NCBI GenBank assembly: GCA_009617715.1
Contig: VTFK01000208.1
Coordinates: forward strand, 372,001 to 436,000
Length of the DNA: 64,000 nucleotides
Direction: 5' to 3'
Source of the DNA: Plectrocnemia conspersa
Lineage: Eukaryota; Arthropoda; Insecta; Trichoptera; Polycentropodidae
Shown: positions 24,421-37,197 of the stretch, in pieces
Layout of the letters: every line of letters begins with the position of its first letter
Position numbering within the stretch: position 1 is the first letter of the stretch
Notes under the pieces: model-generated
Database searches by the model: none
Told to the model about the DNA's origin: nothing
Seen by the model: the letters and a program-made list of their open reading frames with translations, nothing else
Position numbers and translations under genes: made by a program

Positions 24421-26384
24421 CAAAAGGAGCGATATGATTTTCAACTGGCAACATTGACGTTGCGCCCATTTTCCTTATATGATTTGCTGTGTAAAAATCT
24501 CTTCTATACAATTTTATACTTTAGTTTTCCTCATTGTGTCGGTATAAAAAATGAAAGTAGAATTCTCCGTATTCGGGTTTTATTAATATAAACATTATTT
24601 ATATTACTCATAAAATAATATTCGAGTAGATGTGAATATTTTACGGGCATACATAAATAAGCAATAATTCGTTTGTAGGCTGTATATAGAAGTTAGGTTT
24701 CTACGTTGCCAGTTAAAAAGGTATATTTTATAACAGGGATAACCAAACATTTAAAAACTGTAGTCTTCTAAAAAATTGAATAAATCATTACCGTCCTTTC
24801 TCACACAAAATCATAATTTTTCAAAGCAGACAGTTTTATTTTATGTAAAATATCTTATTACCAGTATTGAAAGCTATTGATTACATATTGAAGATCAAAA
24901 ATTTGAATATAGATGGATGTTTTATTTTTAATTTTCTTTCGTTTGTAATGTTAAATATTATTTATATAGTTTTCCAAGCTTTCCTTGGCAAAATAAAATA
25001 TCAAAGAATTTTTTTTTAATAATGCTAAAGCTTTCATAATTGCCTTTATCGAGTTGTCATTGAATACGGTTAATAACCTTTGTTTTGAGTCATAAGTCTG
25101 ATAAAATACTAATCACTGTCATTAACAATAAATTTGTTGAGTCACTTTTGCAATGCAATATTTTAATGTGGTGACTCAAAGTATGATCTGCGTTTTATTT
25201 TTATATTAAAAATAAATTAATACATTTGAGATCATTTTATGGATCAATTCTATTAGATTTTGACCCAAATATTATAATTTTATGCTAATATTATTATTAC
25301 ATATTATAATATATTTATATTGCGTTATTAGTAACAATAAAACACAAAAGAACAAAGATCAGGAATCCGACTGTAGTTAAATATGACAACGTTATTAGAA
25401 AATGAATGCATGCAACTATCTATTAATAATTGTGCTACCAAATAAGGGGTTATTTCGTACTAAAACTTTTCTTCTTGGAAACTTTCCAAAGCACAATTGC
25501 CTTTCGCTATAATTTTCTCGACCTGACCGGTCACAAGAGTTTACCTGCAACGCACAATGCGGCACTGCTTTGCGGTTCACGTGAACAATACGATCTCAAA
25601 CTGAGTAGACTAACGCATTTTTAAAACATTCTTTGATGGCTGCTCTCTTATTTAAAGAGAAGAAGATTAAAAAATTTCCTCTGGGATCTATGAATATCAT
25701 ATGAGCGGCTATCTTGTTCTATGTAGTGACTCAATGTGTACAAGGTATCTACATATAAAATAACATATCTCAAGAATAAATGATTTACATATATATGTAT
25801 AATTTGATAACATGTGCACAATTTTAATCAAATTATAATGTTTATGTATTTACATTATGTCCATGTAAAAATGTTATTAGTGTATGTGCTTTTCCGGCTT
25901 CTAATCGAATTTTCCCGTAGTCGCCCACCTTTCTCTCTATCTCTCTCTCTCGACTGAAATTCAGCAGTATTGTGTTATTTTTCGAAATTGTGATGCAATC
26001 GGGTTTAAACTGGGTTTCTGCCACCTGGGTTAAAAGGTCAATGTCAATATATGCCAGAACAAATAATTGATAAGCTCTACAGAAAGTAATGGAAGCGCTC
26101 ATATTAAACCCAGATTAATATCTTGCGGCAACGTAAGTTAGTATTATAATAGTCTTAAAACCTGTAATACTGTTTTAATTTTATTTATGTACTTACAGGT
26201 GTAGATGCTTATAATTATAATAATAATAATAATAAATACATGGATGTCTCAAATGTATTATAATAAAATCTTCATTTTCACATATCCTATCAAAAAATCA
26301 GACATTGAAAGAATATTTATATTTTCAGGCATATCAGTAATAACATTACATGAAGGAAATTATAGTTATTCCTTTTTTAAACCA
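24421..26384. other. AT-rich DNA with CT-rich microsatellite
   Basis: A (CT)n-rich tract (TCTCTCTATCTCTCTCTCTC) lies near 25933-25952 and a (TAA)n run near 26215-26236. The open frames here are short or cross these tracts. No gene is supported. Confidence 0.5.
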
Positions 26385-26456
26385 GGACGACATACGAGTG
26401 GTATAAGCCTTTGACTATTGATCTGAAAGACTTGGGTTCGAATCCCATATGAACCT
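26385..26456 (+). repeat. tRNA-Ser/Leu-like pseudogene or SINE head
   Basis: ACGAGTGGTATAAGCC resembles the D-arm of type II tRNAs (CCGAGTGGTTAAGGC), and CTTGGGTTCGAATCCCAT is an almost intact T-arm with box B. The anticodon arm is degraded and no 5' sequence pairs with the expected acceptor end (ATGAACC), so it cannot be a working tRNA. It differs from the heads of the other SINEs here. Confidence 0.5.
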
Positions 26457-26689
26457 GTGTATTTTAATTTCTGTCATTTTATCCATGCGAAATATATACA
26501 GCATCATTCTAATATCGTTCCGAAAATATTTCTCAGAAATTTTCGCTCAAAAGACTCCAGTTGCTAAGAGTCACTGCTGTTTTCTGAAACGGCTTTCTTT
26601 TTTCTAAAGCTTTGTAACTAGGTGTTTTAGTTTTCTTGGATATACTAGAAAATTTAATAATCCTATATCTGACAATATATTGTTTAAGT

Positions 26690-27119
26690 TATACAGGCGG
26701 CCCTCGACTTTCGCACATAATTGGTTCCTGAAAATGTGTGCGAATGTTGAATGTACGAAAGTCAGAGGGACATCTTTTTTGATGTTGGTCATCGATCTAC
26801 GATGACAAAGATTTTCCATTTCATCCATGTTTTTTTTTCTGTGTTGTTTTGGAAACATATCATTAAAGATTGTGGAAATATATCTTTATTTTCCACAATT
26901 TTGAGCGTATTCTTTAATTATATTTGTAATTTTGCAAAATTGAACATATCGTAGACCTGTTTGTATCATACGAACGTCCGATTGAAGCAAAAGATTCACC
27001 GCTATCAGAACGTTTTATAAAAAAAAATTAAATTAAAAAAAATTGTTTTTTTTTTTAAATGTGCGAGATAGCGAATTGCACGAAAGTCGAACGTTCGAAA
27101 GTCGAGGGCCGCCTGTATA
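26690..27119. mobile_element. TA-flanked MITE with 20-bp perfect TIRs (Tc1/pogo type)
   Basis: CAGGCGGCCCTCGACTTTCG at 26694-26713 is repeated exactly, inverted, at 27096-27115. Both ends are flanked by TATA, so the duplication is TA or TATA. Imperfect inverted similarity continues inward (for example GAATGT...CGAAAGTC on the left and GCACGAAAGTCGAACG on the right). The 422-base interior is AT-rich without transposase. The terminal style (CAGGnnnnCCTCG) and TA duplication are those of pogo/Tigger-like Tc1/mariner elements. Open frames of 67 and 84 codons within it are not genes. Confidence 0.85.
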
Positions 27120-28229
27120 GTTTTCGTGGTTTAGCTAATTATAGTGGAATTTTGGATGACATTTTTAAGGGCTATCTATGTTAAGAGGATGGTGTCTTGG
27201 AAATGTTGAAATTACCTGGTAATTTTTTTGTAGACGTACGGATTTATGGGATTCGCGAGATTACAAAAGTTGTCGATCCCTTTAATAAATAAGTAAAATA
27301 TTTTAAGTAACTCATTGTATATTTTAAATATTTAATCTAGCTCAATTGCCCTGAGCCAAAGGGTAGATCTCTCATAGTTTTTTTTTTTACTTATTATACA
27401 TCAATTCCAATTTTATCCCTTCCCACGCCTGATGCGGTCAGAGGCAATTTTTGCATCCGCCGTAAACACAATATTATAAAAATTCTCACCGCACGCTTTT
27501 TTAAAAATAACTGCTGACCCTAGACTGCGGTTTAGGTTGTGATTTTTTAGAATCAAGAATCAAAATCACCACAAAGTTCAAAGTCAAACGAATTCCGGTA
27601 TGGGAGTGGCCTTTTTTCGCGCACGCATTTTCATGTCTCGTGACGATGCCACTACGCGGCCTCAATTTTTTGTACTATTCAAGATTATGTTAATTTAATG
27701 CCGAGTCTCTCAAAATGTGCTTATTGTGCGCGCAGTGAAATTATTCACGGTAGGCGTCATTATCCGAGGTCAGTGGCGATTTTTTTTGTAAGCAATAACG
27801 CGAATAGTTATGTAACGAAAACACGCGCTTCTCGTTTCCTGGGGGATGAAAAATTATGGGCCTCAATCATTTACTCCTCCGTGGGGGAGGAACTGATATT
27901 AGGATTGTCAGTTTTTATGTGTTTTGTATCATTTTTGCTGAATTTGAGATATTATGTGATAAATCTTTCTATTAATTCTTACAGTACGGTACAACAGATT
28001 TGGATCATAAATTTCAGAATTAAAATCACATCATCGTCTTATTAAGCATACATTTTAAGTCGAAAATAAAATATGATTAATGAATTTATTAGCGTATTAG
28101 AAACGTGATGTTCGTATTTTTAAAAGTAATTAAAAATGTAGAGGATAAAAAAAATGTAACGGTATTTTACATAACAATATTTATTTATTAAAATTCGATC
28201 ATCATGGGCTTTTAAGTTACACCTAAATA
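27120..28229. other. Noncoding DNA with one unproven open frame
   Basis: An ATG-started frame of 115 codons (27698-28045) has CAYCAR near its start and a hydrophobic stretch (LSVFMCFVSFLLNL) in its second half. I see no homology, promoter or splice evidence. Frames of this length are expected by chance in a window this size. The rest is AT-rich. Confidence 0.4.
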
Positions 28230-28787
28230 GTGTCTTTTTTTGTTAGAAAATAAATTTGTACCACTAATTATTTTTTAATTATTTAATTTTATATGAAAAA
28301 AAATATAATAACGATATCTGTTAGAATAATATACTATCAAAAATATAATTAATCCCTTTCGGTGCCCTAAAATTTTCAAAGATGTCAGTAAGAGTCTGTT
28401 GAAGTCCCCGATAAGCATGTGGTATTATAACTTGACCACGTGACCACAATGCAGTGCTCGACGTGCGTGTTAACTATAGGACGCCTTCGCGCATACTGAA
28501 ATTGAACCGAGTTACTCGTTCTATCTCAGTTTGCGAAACACCATATCATTATCTCTCTCACTCTCGTCACTCAACACGTGAGAGAGCGAAAGGGGAAGTA
28601 TCTCACTGCTTGCGATCGAAAGAGCAGCTCCGACTTCGGTCCTTTTGCCGACAATGTTCGGAAGCGCTCGAAGCTGGCCAAGTCGACTGAATTACCCCTT
28701 TACCTCCCGTTCTGAGTAACCTCGTACAACTTCCGAGAGATTTTGACCAAACTCGACCAACTTCCAGAGAGTGTCGTACAGGCATTA
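28230..28787 (-). mobile_element. TTA-flanked TIR element T, truncated copy B
   Basis: In inverse orientation this copy matches the first ~600 bases of copies A and C: its terminus GTACAGGCA at 28776-28784 is followed by TTA. It then carries the ACTTCCGAGAGATTTT block, the CTCGTCACTCAACACGTGAG block, and the ACATGTGGTATTATAAC-type block near 28420. Similarity ends near 28230 inside what is the middle of the full element, so the other half and TIR are deleted. A frame of 78 codons at 28454-28690 lies within it and is shared by descent with the other copies. Confidence 0.8.
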
Positions 28788-31569
28788 GAACTTTTTATAG
28801 AGGTCGGAAACATTTAAATAACAAAAAATTATTTATGATTTTCCCAACTACTCTAATCGGCCTTATCGTTGATTTGGAAATATAATAGCTACATTAGTAG
28901 ACGAAAAGAAACCACTCGTGTGCGAATCGACAGATCGCAAAAGTGTATGGGAGCTTTCCGTAGAGTTACACCAATATATTTGCTTGTCGGCGAACTTCAA
29001 TCTCGTTTTTTTCTGTATCTTGTTTTAAACATGCAAATATATCCTTCAATTATTCGCTTTCATTATAACAAATCATTGTGAATTTTTACCGATAATGAAA
29101 CGACGAACGAAGAACAGTCAGGCTGATTTTAAAATTAAATCAGAAGCCATGTCTGATCCATTAGAATTAGAGCATCCCGATTAGTATATTTTCTATTTTT
29201 CAATCTAGCTTCACAAACAGTTTTAAGATACATTATTCAATAAAATTTGCAAATTGGTTTCAGCAAAGCGACATTTAACTTTTAGTTTTAATCGACTGGC
29301 TGCTTTATTGCTTTATTTTATTATTTAGTATTTACTTTATTATTAAGGCCGAACCGCTGCGATGCAGATTGATTAACATCTAGTTTTTATTGCCCTATTA
29401 AGTACGAGCTAATCTTAGTCGATCTAATAATGGCGATTTGAAATAGAATACTTAATCCCCGAGGAACGTTAAAACATAAATTTAACTAAACCATCCCATT
29501 AACTAAATTCTTGTTTTACCAGCGTTTCTTAATACATTCCTATATCAACAAACATTCATTCTAATTATACTTTTTTTACCGTTACCCAATTATTATTTGT
29601 ATTCAATGTCCAATTAAAATTCGAATTATTTCCAGAAAACAATAGCCTCACAATTTGCGAAAATTGTTTATATGTCATCGTAATTAACTGTATTAAGTTT
29701 TCCCCGGAGAGCGAGTGGGGAAAAGCGGTTATTTACTCCCGTTGCCGTTACGTTGACAGATTAACTGCCTTTAAGGGATATAACGGATGGACGTTTTCAA
29801 TTTGGTAATTGGCGCTCCATATATCTATCTGCGGCAAACTATGATACATATACTTCGGGACCCTATCTGTCTATTTATATTGTAACGTTGCGGGTCCGAA
29901 GCGGGTCACGGTTTCCAAAAAAAGGGTCACGGCGACCGCCGATAAGTGTCCCGCGCGATAAAAATCCCGAGAACTTGTTAGCTTTTCCAGCTGTAAACTG
30001 TCCCATGGGGGTGCTTTTTAACCGCTCTTATTATTTACATTCACATGCGCACCCTAAAGAGAAATGCGCTGTCACGTAAACAATTCATATGAAGCTAGCT
30101 TTTGCGTGTTTATAAGGTTTTGCATGAGGTTCATATTTGTTTAATTAATTTTTGTAATGTTTTTAAATGATTCTATCGGAGTAACTATATTATACTAATT
30201 TCCAACATAGAAGGCAAAGACTGACCACTCATCAATACACCGATACACGAAATATAAGAGATATTAGCAAAATACCGTATATTATAAAAAACTATAAATA
30301 GGTTTAATAGTATGTTACGTTTTTTTAGTATTATGGTGAAATATTTATTGTAATTTACAAAGAAACTATATCAAAAAACCTTGTCATAATAAGATTATAA
30401 GATATGCATTCATTATTAATTGCTTATAGAATACAATCTCTATGGAAACATTAGTACAGTCAATAATTTTCTATTGTATGTACATATCTACTTGTATTGC
30501 ATCTGGAGTTTCCAAAAATTTGCTATTTTCAGGTATTCGAATATCTATATACATATATATTACCATAAAAAGTATTAAGACTATAATTTTTTTGTTTAAA
30601 ATATATTAGAGCATTAAATGTTTTAAACTTAAAGTAAGTACGAACTAAATTTAATTATTCTTGCTGCGGAAAACACTCATTTAGTTGCTGCTGGTGTGGG
30701 CTAAAAATTTACAGCAATGGTTTGCAGCAATTACAATTCGGTTAACTCAAAAAATATTACATTTTACTTAAACAGACTTTGACGTATTAATTTAAAAGAG
30801 ATTGAGAGAGTTCACAACTGTATAATATTATCTCGAATATATAAATAATTTTTGGAATTTCCGCAATTACAAAGTTTTTTTCCCATTACTTTGTATGCGA
30901 CTGTTTCTTTATCGGCTTTTAGCTCGGTCATTGCTGTTATAAATATAAGATATATTTCGCAAAACAGCAAAAAAAACAAAATGTGCTATAAATACTGCTG
31001 CGGTAAATTACGAAAAAAAGTTGACTACTTGCGTTGTTGAATTTTGTTTTTAAAGTTCATAATTAGAAATCAAACATTTAAGAATATTCCATAACAAAAA
31101 TGAATGAATAATTTAAAGTATTGGAATATTCTAATTGGAATCTCAAAGTAAACCAAACAGAAACAATCCATCGTCGGTACTATTGATTTTTCCGACTGCA
31201 AGTTTTCGTAATAATTAATTCAACCTCATAGAGTAAAAATATTTATGCAATTCTAAGGAAATAAAATAAAAGCAAGAATCAATAATTATGACTAAAGTCA
31301 GATACTTGCGAATAGACCCTTATATATCGACAGCTATTTTGAAACGTCGGTTAATACAAAAACATGAAACTATAAGAAAAGTCCACTATTTTTGCTATTA
31401 CCAACTTATATTATCTGATTAATGCTAGTCTTGTAGTAAAACTATGCAATATACGCTATTGTAAATAAAAAAGAGTTATACTCTTCAAGGATGCAGAATA
31501 ATTGTGATAATATTTTTGTGAAACAATTTGATAGTGGTCCTTAAGCATAGCAACAATTGTCAGTTTACG
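28788..31569. other. Mostly AT-rich DNA, no gene recognised
   Basis: A GC-richer patch at about 29700-29770 (CCCCGGAGAGCGAGTGGGGA) and another at 29888-30010 could be regulatory. The open frames (60-70 codons) have no recognisable content. I found no repeat partners within the window. Confidence 0.45.
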
Positions 31570-31700
31570 TGATCTTTTGAGACCCAAATTAGAGTTGGAA
31601 GACATGTGGTTTCAGTAGACACACAAAACTATACGAAGCAAATTGGCCCATCATTTTTTTGCGCCAAAAAAGGCATCACATTTCAGCAACGAAATCAATC
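31570..31700 (+). pseudogene. Possible scrap of an IS630/mariner-related transposase
   Basis: A plus-strand frame reads RPKLELEDMWFQ before a stop. The string 'lEDMWFQQDGA' is a conserved block around the second catalytic Asp in a common insect group of mariner/Tc3-related transposases. The Asp itself and what follows are not recognisable. The match is only about ten residues, so this is a weak call. Confidence 0.3.
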
Positions 31701-33910
31701 CGAAATTTAAGTCTGGATTGTGAATTTGTGCATATGTCGAAAATTTTATTCTGATGATCTTTATAAGTAAAATCACGTAAGAGATCATTTTTCTCTAGCT
31801 TTCAAATCGAGCTTTTTACTATATAAAACATTACTGCTTGCGAAAGAATCATATAATTGCATTTAAAATATTTTTATATAAAAGAAAAAAGCTTTTTTTC
31901 AATCTATTACATTATGACACGAGTAAGAGTAATTAGGTTCTATATCATTCTGTTTTAGCTCTCCTTTAAAAATATGCTTTTATACATTTTTTCTTCCGCA
32001 CACAGAATAAATCAATCATTTAACCATCAACTGCGTTTCCATCACCGAACAAGAATACATTACAAGCCTCTATACAAATACATTTATTTTTATATAATAA
32101 ATTAAACAAACGTGTTTATTGTATATATTAGTATAATAAATAAAGCTTTTTAATATTAATGAATAAAATCCATGTTTTAAATATTTTTTATTATTATTGT
32201 TTCAGGTAAGTTCAGAGCGCTTTCATCTCACAAAACCTGGAAACGGTCCAAGAGTATCTATAAAGAAATGCTGTAGTAAAAGTGAGTGACGAGTTATCTA
32301 TTTAGAAAAAAAATATACAAACCTACAATGTCAAAACGCACATTCGAGAGCAAATTGAGTGTTTTTGAAATGTTCTAAAGAATTATTACGTGAAAATGGG
32401 TCAACGAAGCGTTTAGAGCTTTTAATACGACAAGAAAAAAACTATCAAAGTTTTTATTTTGTTATTTGTATAAAAGAACGTCTTTTGTTTTGAATTTTTT
32501 CGAGGCTTTTGTTAAATTTGTACATTTTTTGAATTTTATTCAAATCGTATCGATCGACTCGGACCCTGCGGCCTTTGTGCCTTAAAGTTAACTCGGCGAT
32601 AAGGCGACCTTTCTTCCGCTCGGAAAACTCTGATTAGGCAGGCCTCTCCGTATAAATAATCAATTTAATCTCGTGCCGCGTAAAGTATGTAAAGCTGAGA
32701 AATATGACTTTGCGCATCATATGAAAACACCAACGATTCAAAATGGCGGCCCGAAAAAAATTTACATTTACCTAATGAAACTACACGAAATACCGATATT
32801 TTTTTACAAGCAGAGGTATTAATTATTTTTGTCGCAGTGCACAAACTTTAAAATAATGCTTAAAATCTATTCATCGATTCTCAATACTTGGTTCGCGGTA
32901 CATTGAAATTAAACATACAATTTCATGATCTTACCTTCCTAATAAATGAAAGGTATTGGTTTTATCAAATTTTTGATATTATTAAATTTTAGAAAAAATC
33001 GTTTTTAGTTTTAACGATTTTTTTATGAATCCAAAAACTGTTCCAGATAAAAAGTATATTATATGATATTGGTCAAAAAATGATGTCTTCACAAACAAAA
33101 ACAAAATAAATAAAAGCCACTATCGAATATCATTTTGTCAATATAACCTTCCACAGACTTTGGAACCCTTTTAATTTATAAACCTACATTTAAATTTAAG
33201 GAGTCTGTCGATATAATAATGTGTTATTATTCTTTTTGTGAAATTGTGAGGTATCACAAGATTCTTCAAAAGGATTTTGAATCCAAGATCATTTTTCTTT
33301 TTGGTCAGAAAAATGTTCCAGAAATGTTTGTTGTAAATCTGATAAGCGCTTCAGCAAATTAAATTTACATTTTTATTAAGAGGTCAACTTAAACTTTAAA
33401 AATCTTTAAAATATGTCATAAAAATTTGTCTTATATCTGCTTAATTTTCAACAAAAATAATTCTGAGTAATTGTTAAAAAGTCGTTGATAGAATTGAAAT
33501 ATGGTTATAAAATCGAATTAAATTTCAAATCGTCTCAGTGGCAAAAAAGCACGTCAAGTTCAATTGGTGTTGATAGAAAATATTATATTATTAGCAAGTT
33601 GTACAAAAAATGGAAAAAGCAAGTTGTACAAAAAATGAATTTTGCAACACGAAAATAAATATTAAATTCATACTTAAATATTCATTCGCGTAGCTTCGGC
33701 TAAAAGCAGTGGTAGTGGGTGTCTTTTTTCAAACCTATATACAATGTCACAATTTTTAAATTTACAAACAGAATAAGATTTACAAAAAATCAAAATATAT
33801 TTAATTTTTTTTTAAGTTGAGTCAATCAACATACATATGTAGTATATTTAATTTAGTACTACATACACCACTGCCACAAACAACACTGCATTCACAGGAT
33901 AAAGCTGACA
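31701..33910. other. AT-rich DNA with a GC-richer patch and a short tandem
   Basis: About 32560-32700 is GC-richer (TCGGACCCTGCGGCCTTTGT) with AT-rich homeodomain-like strings after it (ATAAATAATCAATTTAATC), a candidate regulatory element. A two-unit tandem of about 23 bases (AGCAAGTTGTACAAAAAATG) lies at about 33594-33638. No gene was recognised. Confidence 0.45.
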
Positions 33911-34160
33911 TAGTGTAGTCCCTAAGGTGCTGAAGTAATAATCCAGAGCCCCACATTCGAATCCCGCAGATTTGAATTATTAAAAACTGGCCCCAATTGC
34001 AAAGTTACATAAATTTATTGTAAAGAATATTGATAAGTTTTAATAAATAAAATATATGTTACCGATTTCCAGATTTGAATTTCTGTCTGGTGTATGTCTA
34101 CTGATTGATTTACCCCGTTGTAGCGCATTGGGTTTCCGCCTGTTATATTACTAAAGGGAA
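33911..34160 (+). repeat. tRNA-derived SINE family S, copy 2 (best-kept head)
   Basis: The head reads GTAGTCCCTAAGGTGCTGAA, then TAATAATCCAGAG, then CATTCGAATCCCGC, which is a recognisable tRNA-derived D-arm, anticodon arm and T-arm order with box B. The body is shortened by deletions relative to copies 1 and 3. The tail (GATTTACCCCGTTGTAGCGC, then GGGTTTCCGCC) matches theirs. An open frame on the minus strand at 34015-34236 overlaps the SINE and is not a gene. Confidence 0.75.
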
Positions 34161-34280
34161 TTAAAAAAACATGGCCCTCCTGCACATTTTTCCTGTTCCC
34201 GCAGTGGTAGATAAATAGGACGTCGTTTTGCGACATTAAGACGAGTAAGCTGAATTCTGTGTATTATAGTATGGCATTGG

Positions 34281-34512
34281 ATTGGAAACAGTGGCGGATT
34301 TGAATTTGTAGTTGCAGTGGGACTGCAGAAATAAAAGTTAAAATATTGAAAAAAATATCCCTAACATGTTCTATATAAAACATTATATTTGACAATAATA
34401 ATTTACTGACTAAGTTACATAAATAAAAATATTAAAAAAAATCATTCTATACTGGGAGGGCTGCAGGCTGCGGCCCTGTAGCCCATATGGACGGACCGCT
34501 ATTGATTGAAAG
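34281..34512. mobile_element. hAT-type MITE with near-perfect 8-bp flanks
   Basis: The element spans 34289-34504 (216 bases). It starts CAGTGGCGGATTTG and ends GGACCGCTATTG, whose reverse begins CAATAGCGG. The flanking octamers are ATTGGAAA (34281-34288) and ATTGAAAG (34505-34512), alike apart from a one-base slip, as expected for an aged hAT target-site duplication. There is no coding capacity. Termini resemble those of the MITE at 18.5 kb (CAGTGGCG), so the same hAT source could have moved both. Confidence 0.65.
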
Positions 34513-34639
34513 AAACGTGGTGCAAGTGTATTATTTGAAGGGGTTAATATTAATATTGAAGAAAAAAAATGCATTTTGATTAAAATGTATCATATTGGGT
34601 ATATACTTTCTCTTGAAAAAACATGAAAAACAATAGAGC

Positions 34640-35430
34640 GCACGTTTTGGCCATAGCGCTACAGACGTCGTCCCGCCGCATGCGAACGTCGATATGGCCG
34701 TTGTGCCGTTGTTATTGTGATTCCGTTGCCAACGCAATGTGTTCGACCGCTAGAGACGTCAGGTGAGACTGCGGGAGCGAGACGGCGCTATGTGACACAA
34801 CTGCCGCGAAAGAGACGGAGCGACGCGGCGATCAGCTGACGTTGCGTGACACTGCGTGCGCTTTATTCTCGCGCACAACGTTACATCTGCGTCATGCGCT
34901 CGAAATACGCAACCGTGCACTCCATATATATTATATGCGTTAAAATCTGCTGCAAAAATTAGATCATATTAAAATATATCGATTTCGCTATAGAACAAAT
35001 TTGAAATTGCCGCTGCGCCCCCGGCCGTCATTGTTGACGCACGCGCAAAGTTAATGCGACGGCGCGCATGCGCGCACGCTTGCCCGTCAGCTGCTGCAAT
35101 CGCCGCACCGCGCCAGTGGCGCCGCGGCTGTTGTCGGTTGCGTTAGTTTCGCTCGTATTCGCGAGTCTATCGCATTGTGTTTTTCCGTTTGTCACATTGA
35201 GACGTTATATTTGCGTTCGTATGAATTAAACTCGGTCTAATTGTGTTATACGAAGATAGAATTCGGCCCGTTCTCGGCTGAAGAGCGGTTGAGTCGAATT
35301 GTAAGAAAATGCAACAAAACGCGAATAAATTGCATTGCAAAACGCATGGCGATGTAGAATATCGAGCGCACACAAATAAAAAAATACCACGTGATATTGA
35401 CGCGCGCGCCGTTAGGCCGATTGTCATTTG
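34640..35430. promoter_or_regulatory. CpG-rich island 1: candidate promoter / 5' untranslated exon
   Basis: About 800 bases have strikingly high GC and CpG, the sharpest such shift in the first 39 kb. A strong plus-strand splice donor, GTCAG|GTGAGA, would end an exon at 34762. At 35062-35075 lies GCGCGCATGCGCGC, a perfect palindrome like the binding site of NRF-1 (Ewg in flies), usual in promoters. No long open frame with a credible ATG was found, so any transcript would begin with an untranslated exon. Direction is suggested by the donor only. It may be an alternative promoter for the exon at 40.4 kb. Confidence 0.45.
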
Positions 35431-36252
35431 TTTGTTTTTTTATAATTCGTTTCGGTGGAAAGGGGAAATTTAAATATTATCGATTATTATCAGCTATTCG
35501 AGTTAAATATTTTTTTAGCACCTATTTTCGTAACGGATGACTGTGGTTAGGTATGATTGTGGTTTTGTTGTTATTACTTGTTATATATATATATATGGAG
35601 GAATGGTGAATATCAACCAAGTTTTGAATTGACAGCAGGTTGTCATGTAGAACGATAAATTGTTTTGCGAACTTTGAGCCCATTGTTATTTTACCTGCGA
35701 AATGCTTTATGTAAATTAGATTATTTGTATGTGTACACTACATTACAATAAGTTTTCAATCAAATTTTGAATTAATATATGTTCGTTCCAAAGAACACTC
35801 CTAATTTAATTAACATTTGTATATTTATATAATATTGCACATATATATAAATAAATACAAACTTAAAGTGTTTTTCTAAGGGTTTCCATAATTTAATTTA
35901 AAACTTTCTAGTTAGTTATTTTCTTCCCCCGAAATAGATTCTGCTACTATATCGCCTCTTTCATATTGTTTAATATTTTCTGCTTTAGTCTCCATTAAAT
36001 CTCTTAATAAAACGCAGTAAAGTATGTTTCAGAAAATAATAAAAGTTAAAGTTAATCGTAGACAAAACATCCCTCAATTCTCTCTCAAAAGTCTTTAGTT
36101 AAAGCTCGATGTTTCAGTTATAGATAAATTTAGTTGCTCTGCAAGATAAATCTATTTTTCTACATGAGATGTAATTTTATCTATACAGTTACGTTTCTGA
36201 CAAAATCAAAATATTTTGTTTGCTTCAGTCTTTTCAACATATCTTTTGCTAT
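35431..36252. other. AT-rich DNA, nothing recognised
   Basis: A (TA)n run lies at about 35583-35596. There are no open frames or repeats of note. Confidence 0.5.
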
Positions 36253-37197
36253 TTAGATAACACACGACAACGACAATTGCACAAAGTGACAAGTGAACTC
36301 ACCGGCAATTGAACACAATCCGCAATAAAGTTTGAAATGGTATGAATTAAATAAATTATAAAGCATTAATTTGGATCATTTAACCATCATGAAGTACTCT
36401 AACTCAGTCAACCTTTCGGACCTCACGGACCATTAAACTCAAAATGTTGAATCCCGCGGACCCCGACCATGCTAATTGTCATGGAAGCAACATTCTAAAT
36501 AAAAAAGGGTACTTGTTTTGACGTGAGGGAGTCTTAGTGCTCGCCCACTTATTGCAAGAACGACGCTCTGGAGGCATAATTATAGTAGCCTGTTTTCTTG
36601 CTTATGATTGTCGCGCTAGTTTAAACAGTGCAACCTGTTATCTGAATAGGTTTGGGGCGCCTGTTAAATATGTTTAACAAACGCGATATATGGCAACTTT
36701 ATTAACAATTCCATCGCTAATACTGTATAATAGCTTGAGCATTTAATGCGCAATTTATTAGGGCAAAAATCGAAAAAAGTCGAATTAGAATATAATAAAA
36801 CATTTTAATGAACAGATTCAAGTATATTCAAATTTCTCCACGGAACACCGGTTTGTGAACGTTGCCCTAACATTTCATATATTTTTTTTATTATATCACG
36901 ATCAATTGATAAACTCGTTTATTTATGTGACTATCGGAAAAAATATTGCCTCATTATTTTTTAAATGTTCAGATAGATTTTTTGGTGAAAAGTGATCATG
37001 CATAGTCATTATTTAATGATTAACTGACTTATTTATTTATGTAACTACATTTAAATGTTTGCTACTCTCAGAAATAATATTAATTGGTTAAATGATCCAA
37101 ATAAATGCTTTTTAATTTGTTTTATTCATATTATTTGATTGTGTTCAATAGTCAATGAGTTCACTTGTCACTGTGCTCAACTGTCGTGTGTCCTGTA
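36253..37197. mobile_element. Foldback element with ~130-bp imperfect inverted arms
   Basis: The left arm contains GTGACAAGTGAACTCA (about 36288) and GGATCATTTAACCA (about 36373). The right arm has their reverse complements, TGGTTAAATGATCC (about 37087) and TGAGTTCACTTGTCAC (about 37156), in mirror order at matching spacing, along with ATTGAACACAATC. The outer edges end near ACACACGACA on both sides. The ~680-base centre differs in character. It has CAACCTTTCGGACCTCACGG on the left and CTCCACGGAACACCGG on the right, a style common in hAT elements, so a second element may be nested inside. No transposase was seen. Confidence 0.65.

Noticed and set aside
26385..26456. Working tRNA gene
   Set aside because: The T-arm is good but no acceptor stem can pair and the anticodon arm is degraded.
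27698..28045. 115-codon ATG frame with CAYCAR and a hydrophobic segment
   Set aside because: No homology recognised; frames of this length are expected by chance in 64 kb on six frames.
31570..31700. A fuller transposase gene around the EDMWFQ motif
   Set aside because: Only about ten residues match; kept as a weak fragment rather than a gene.
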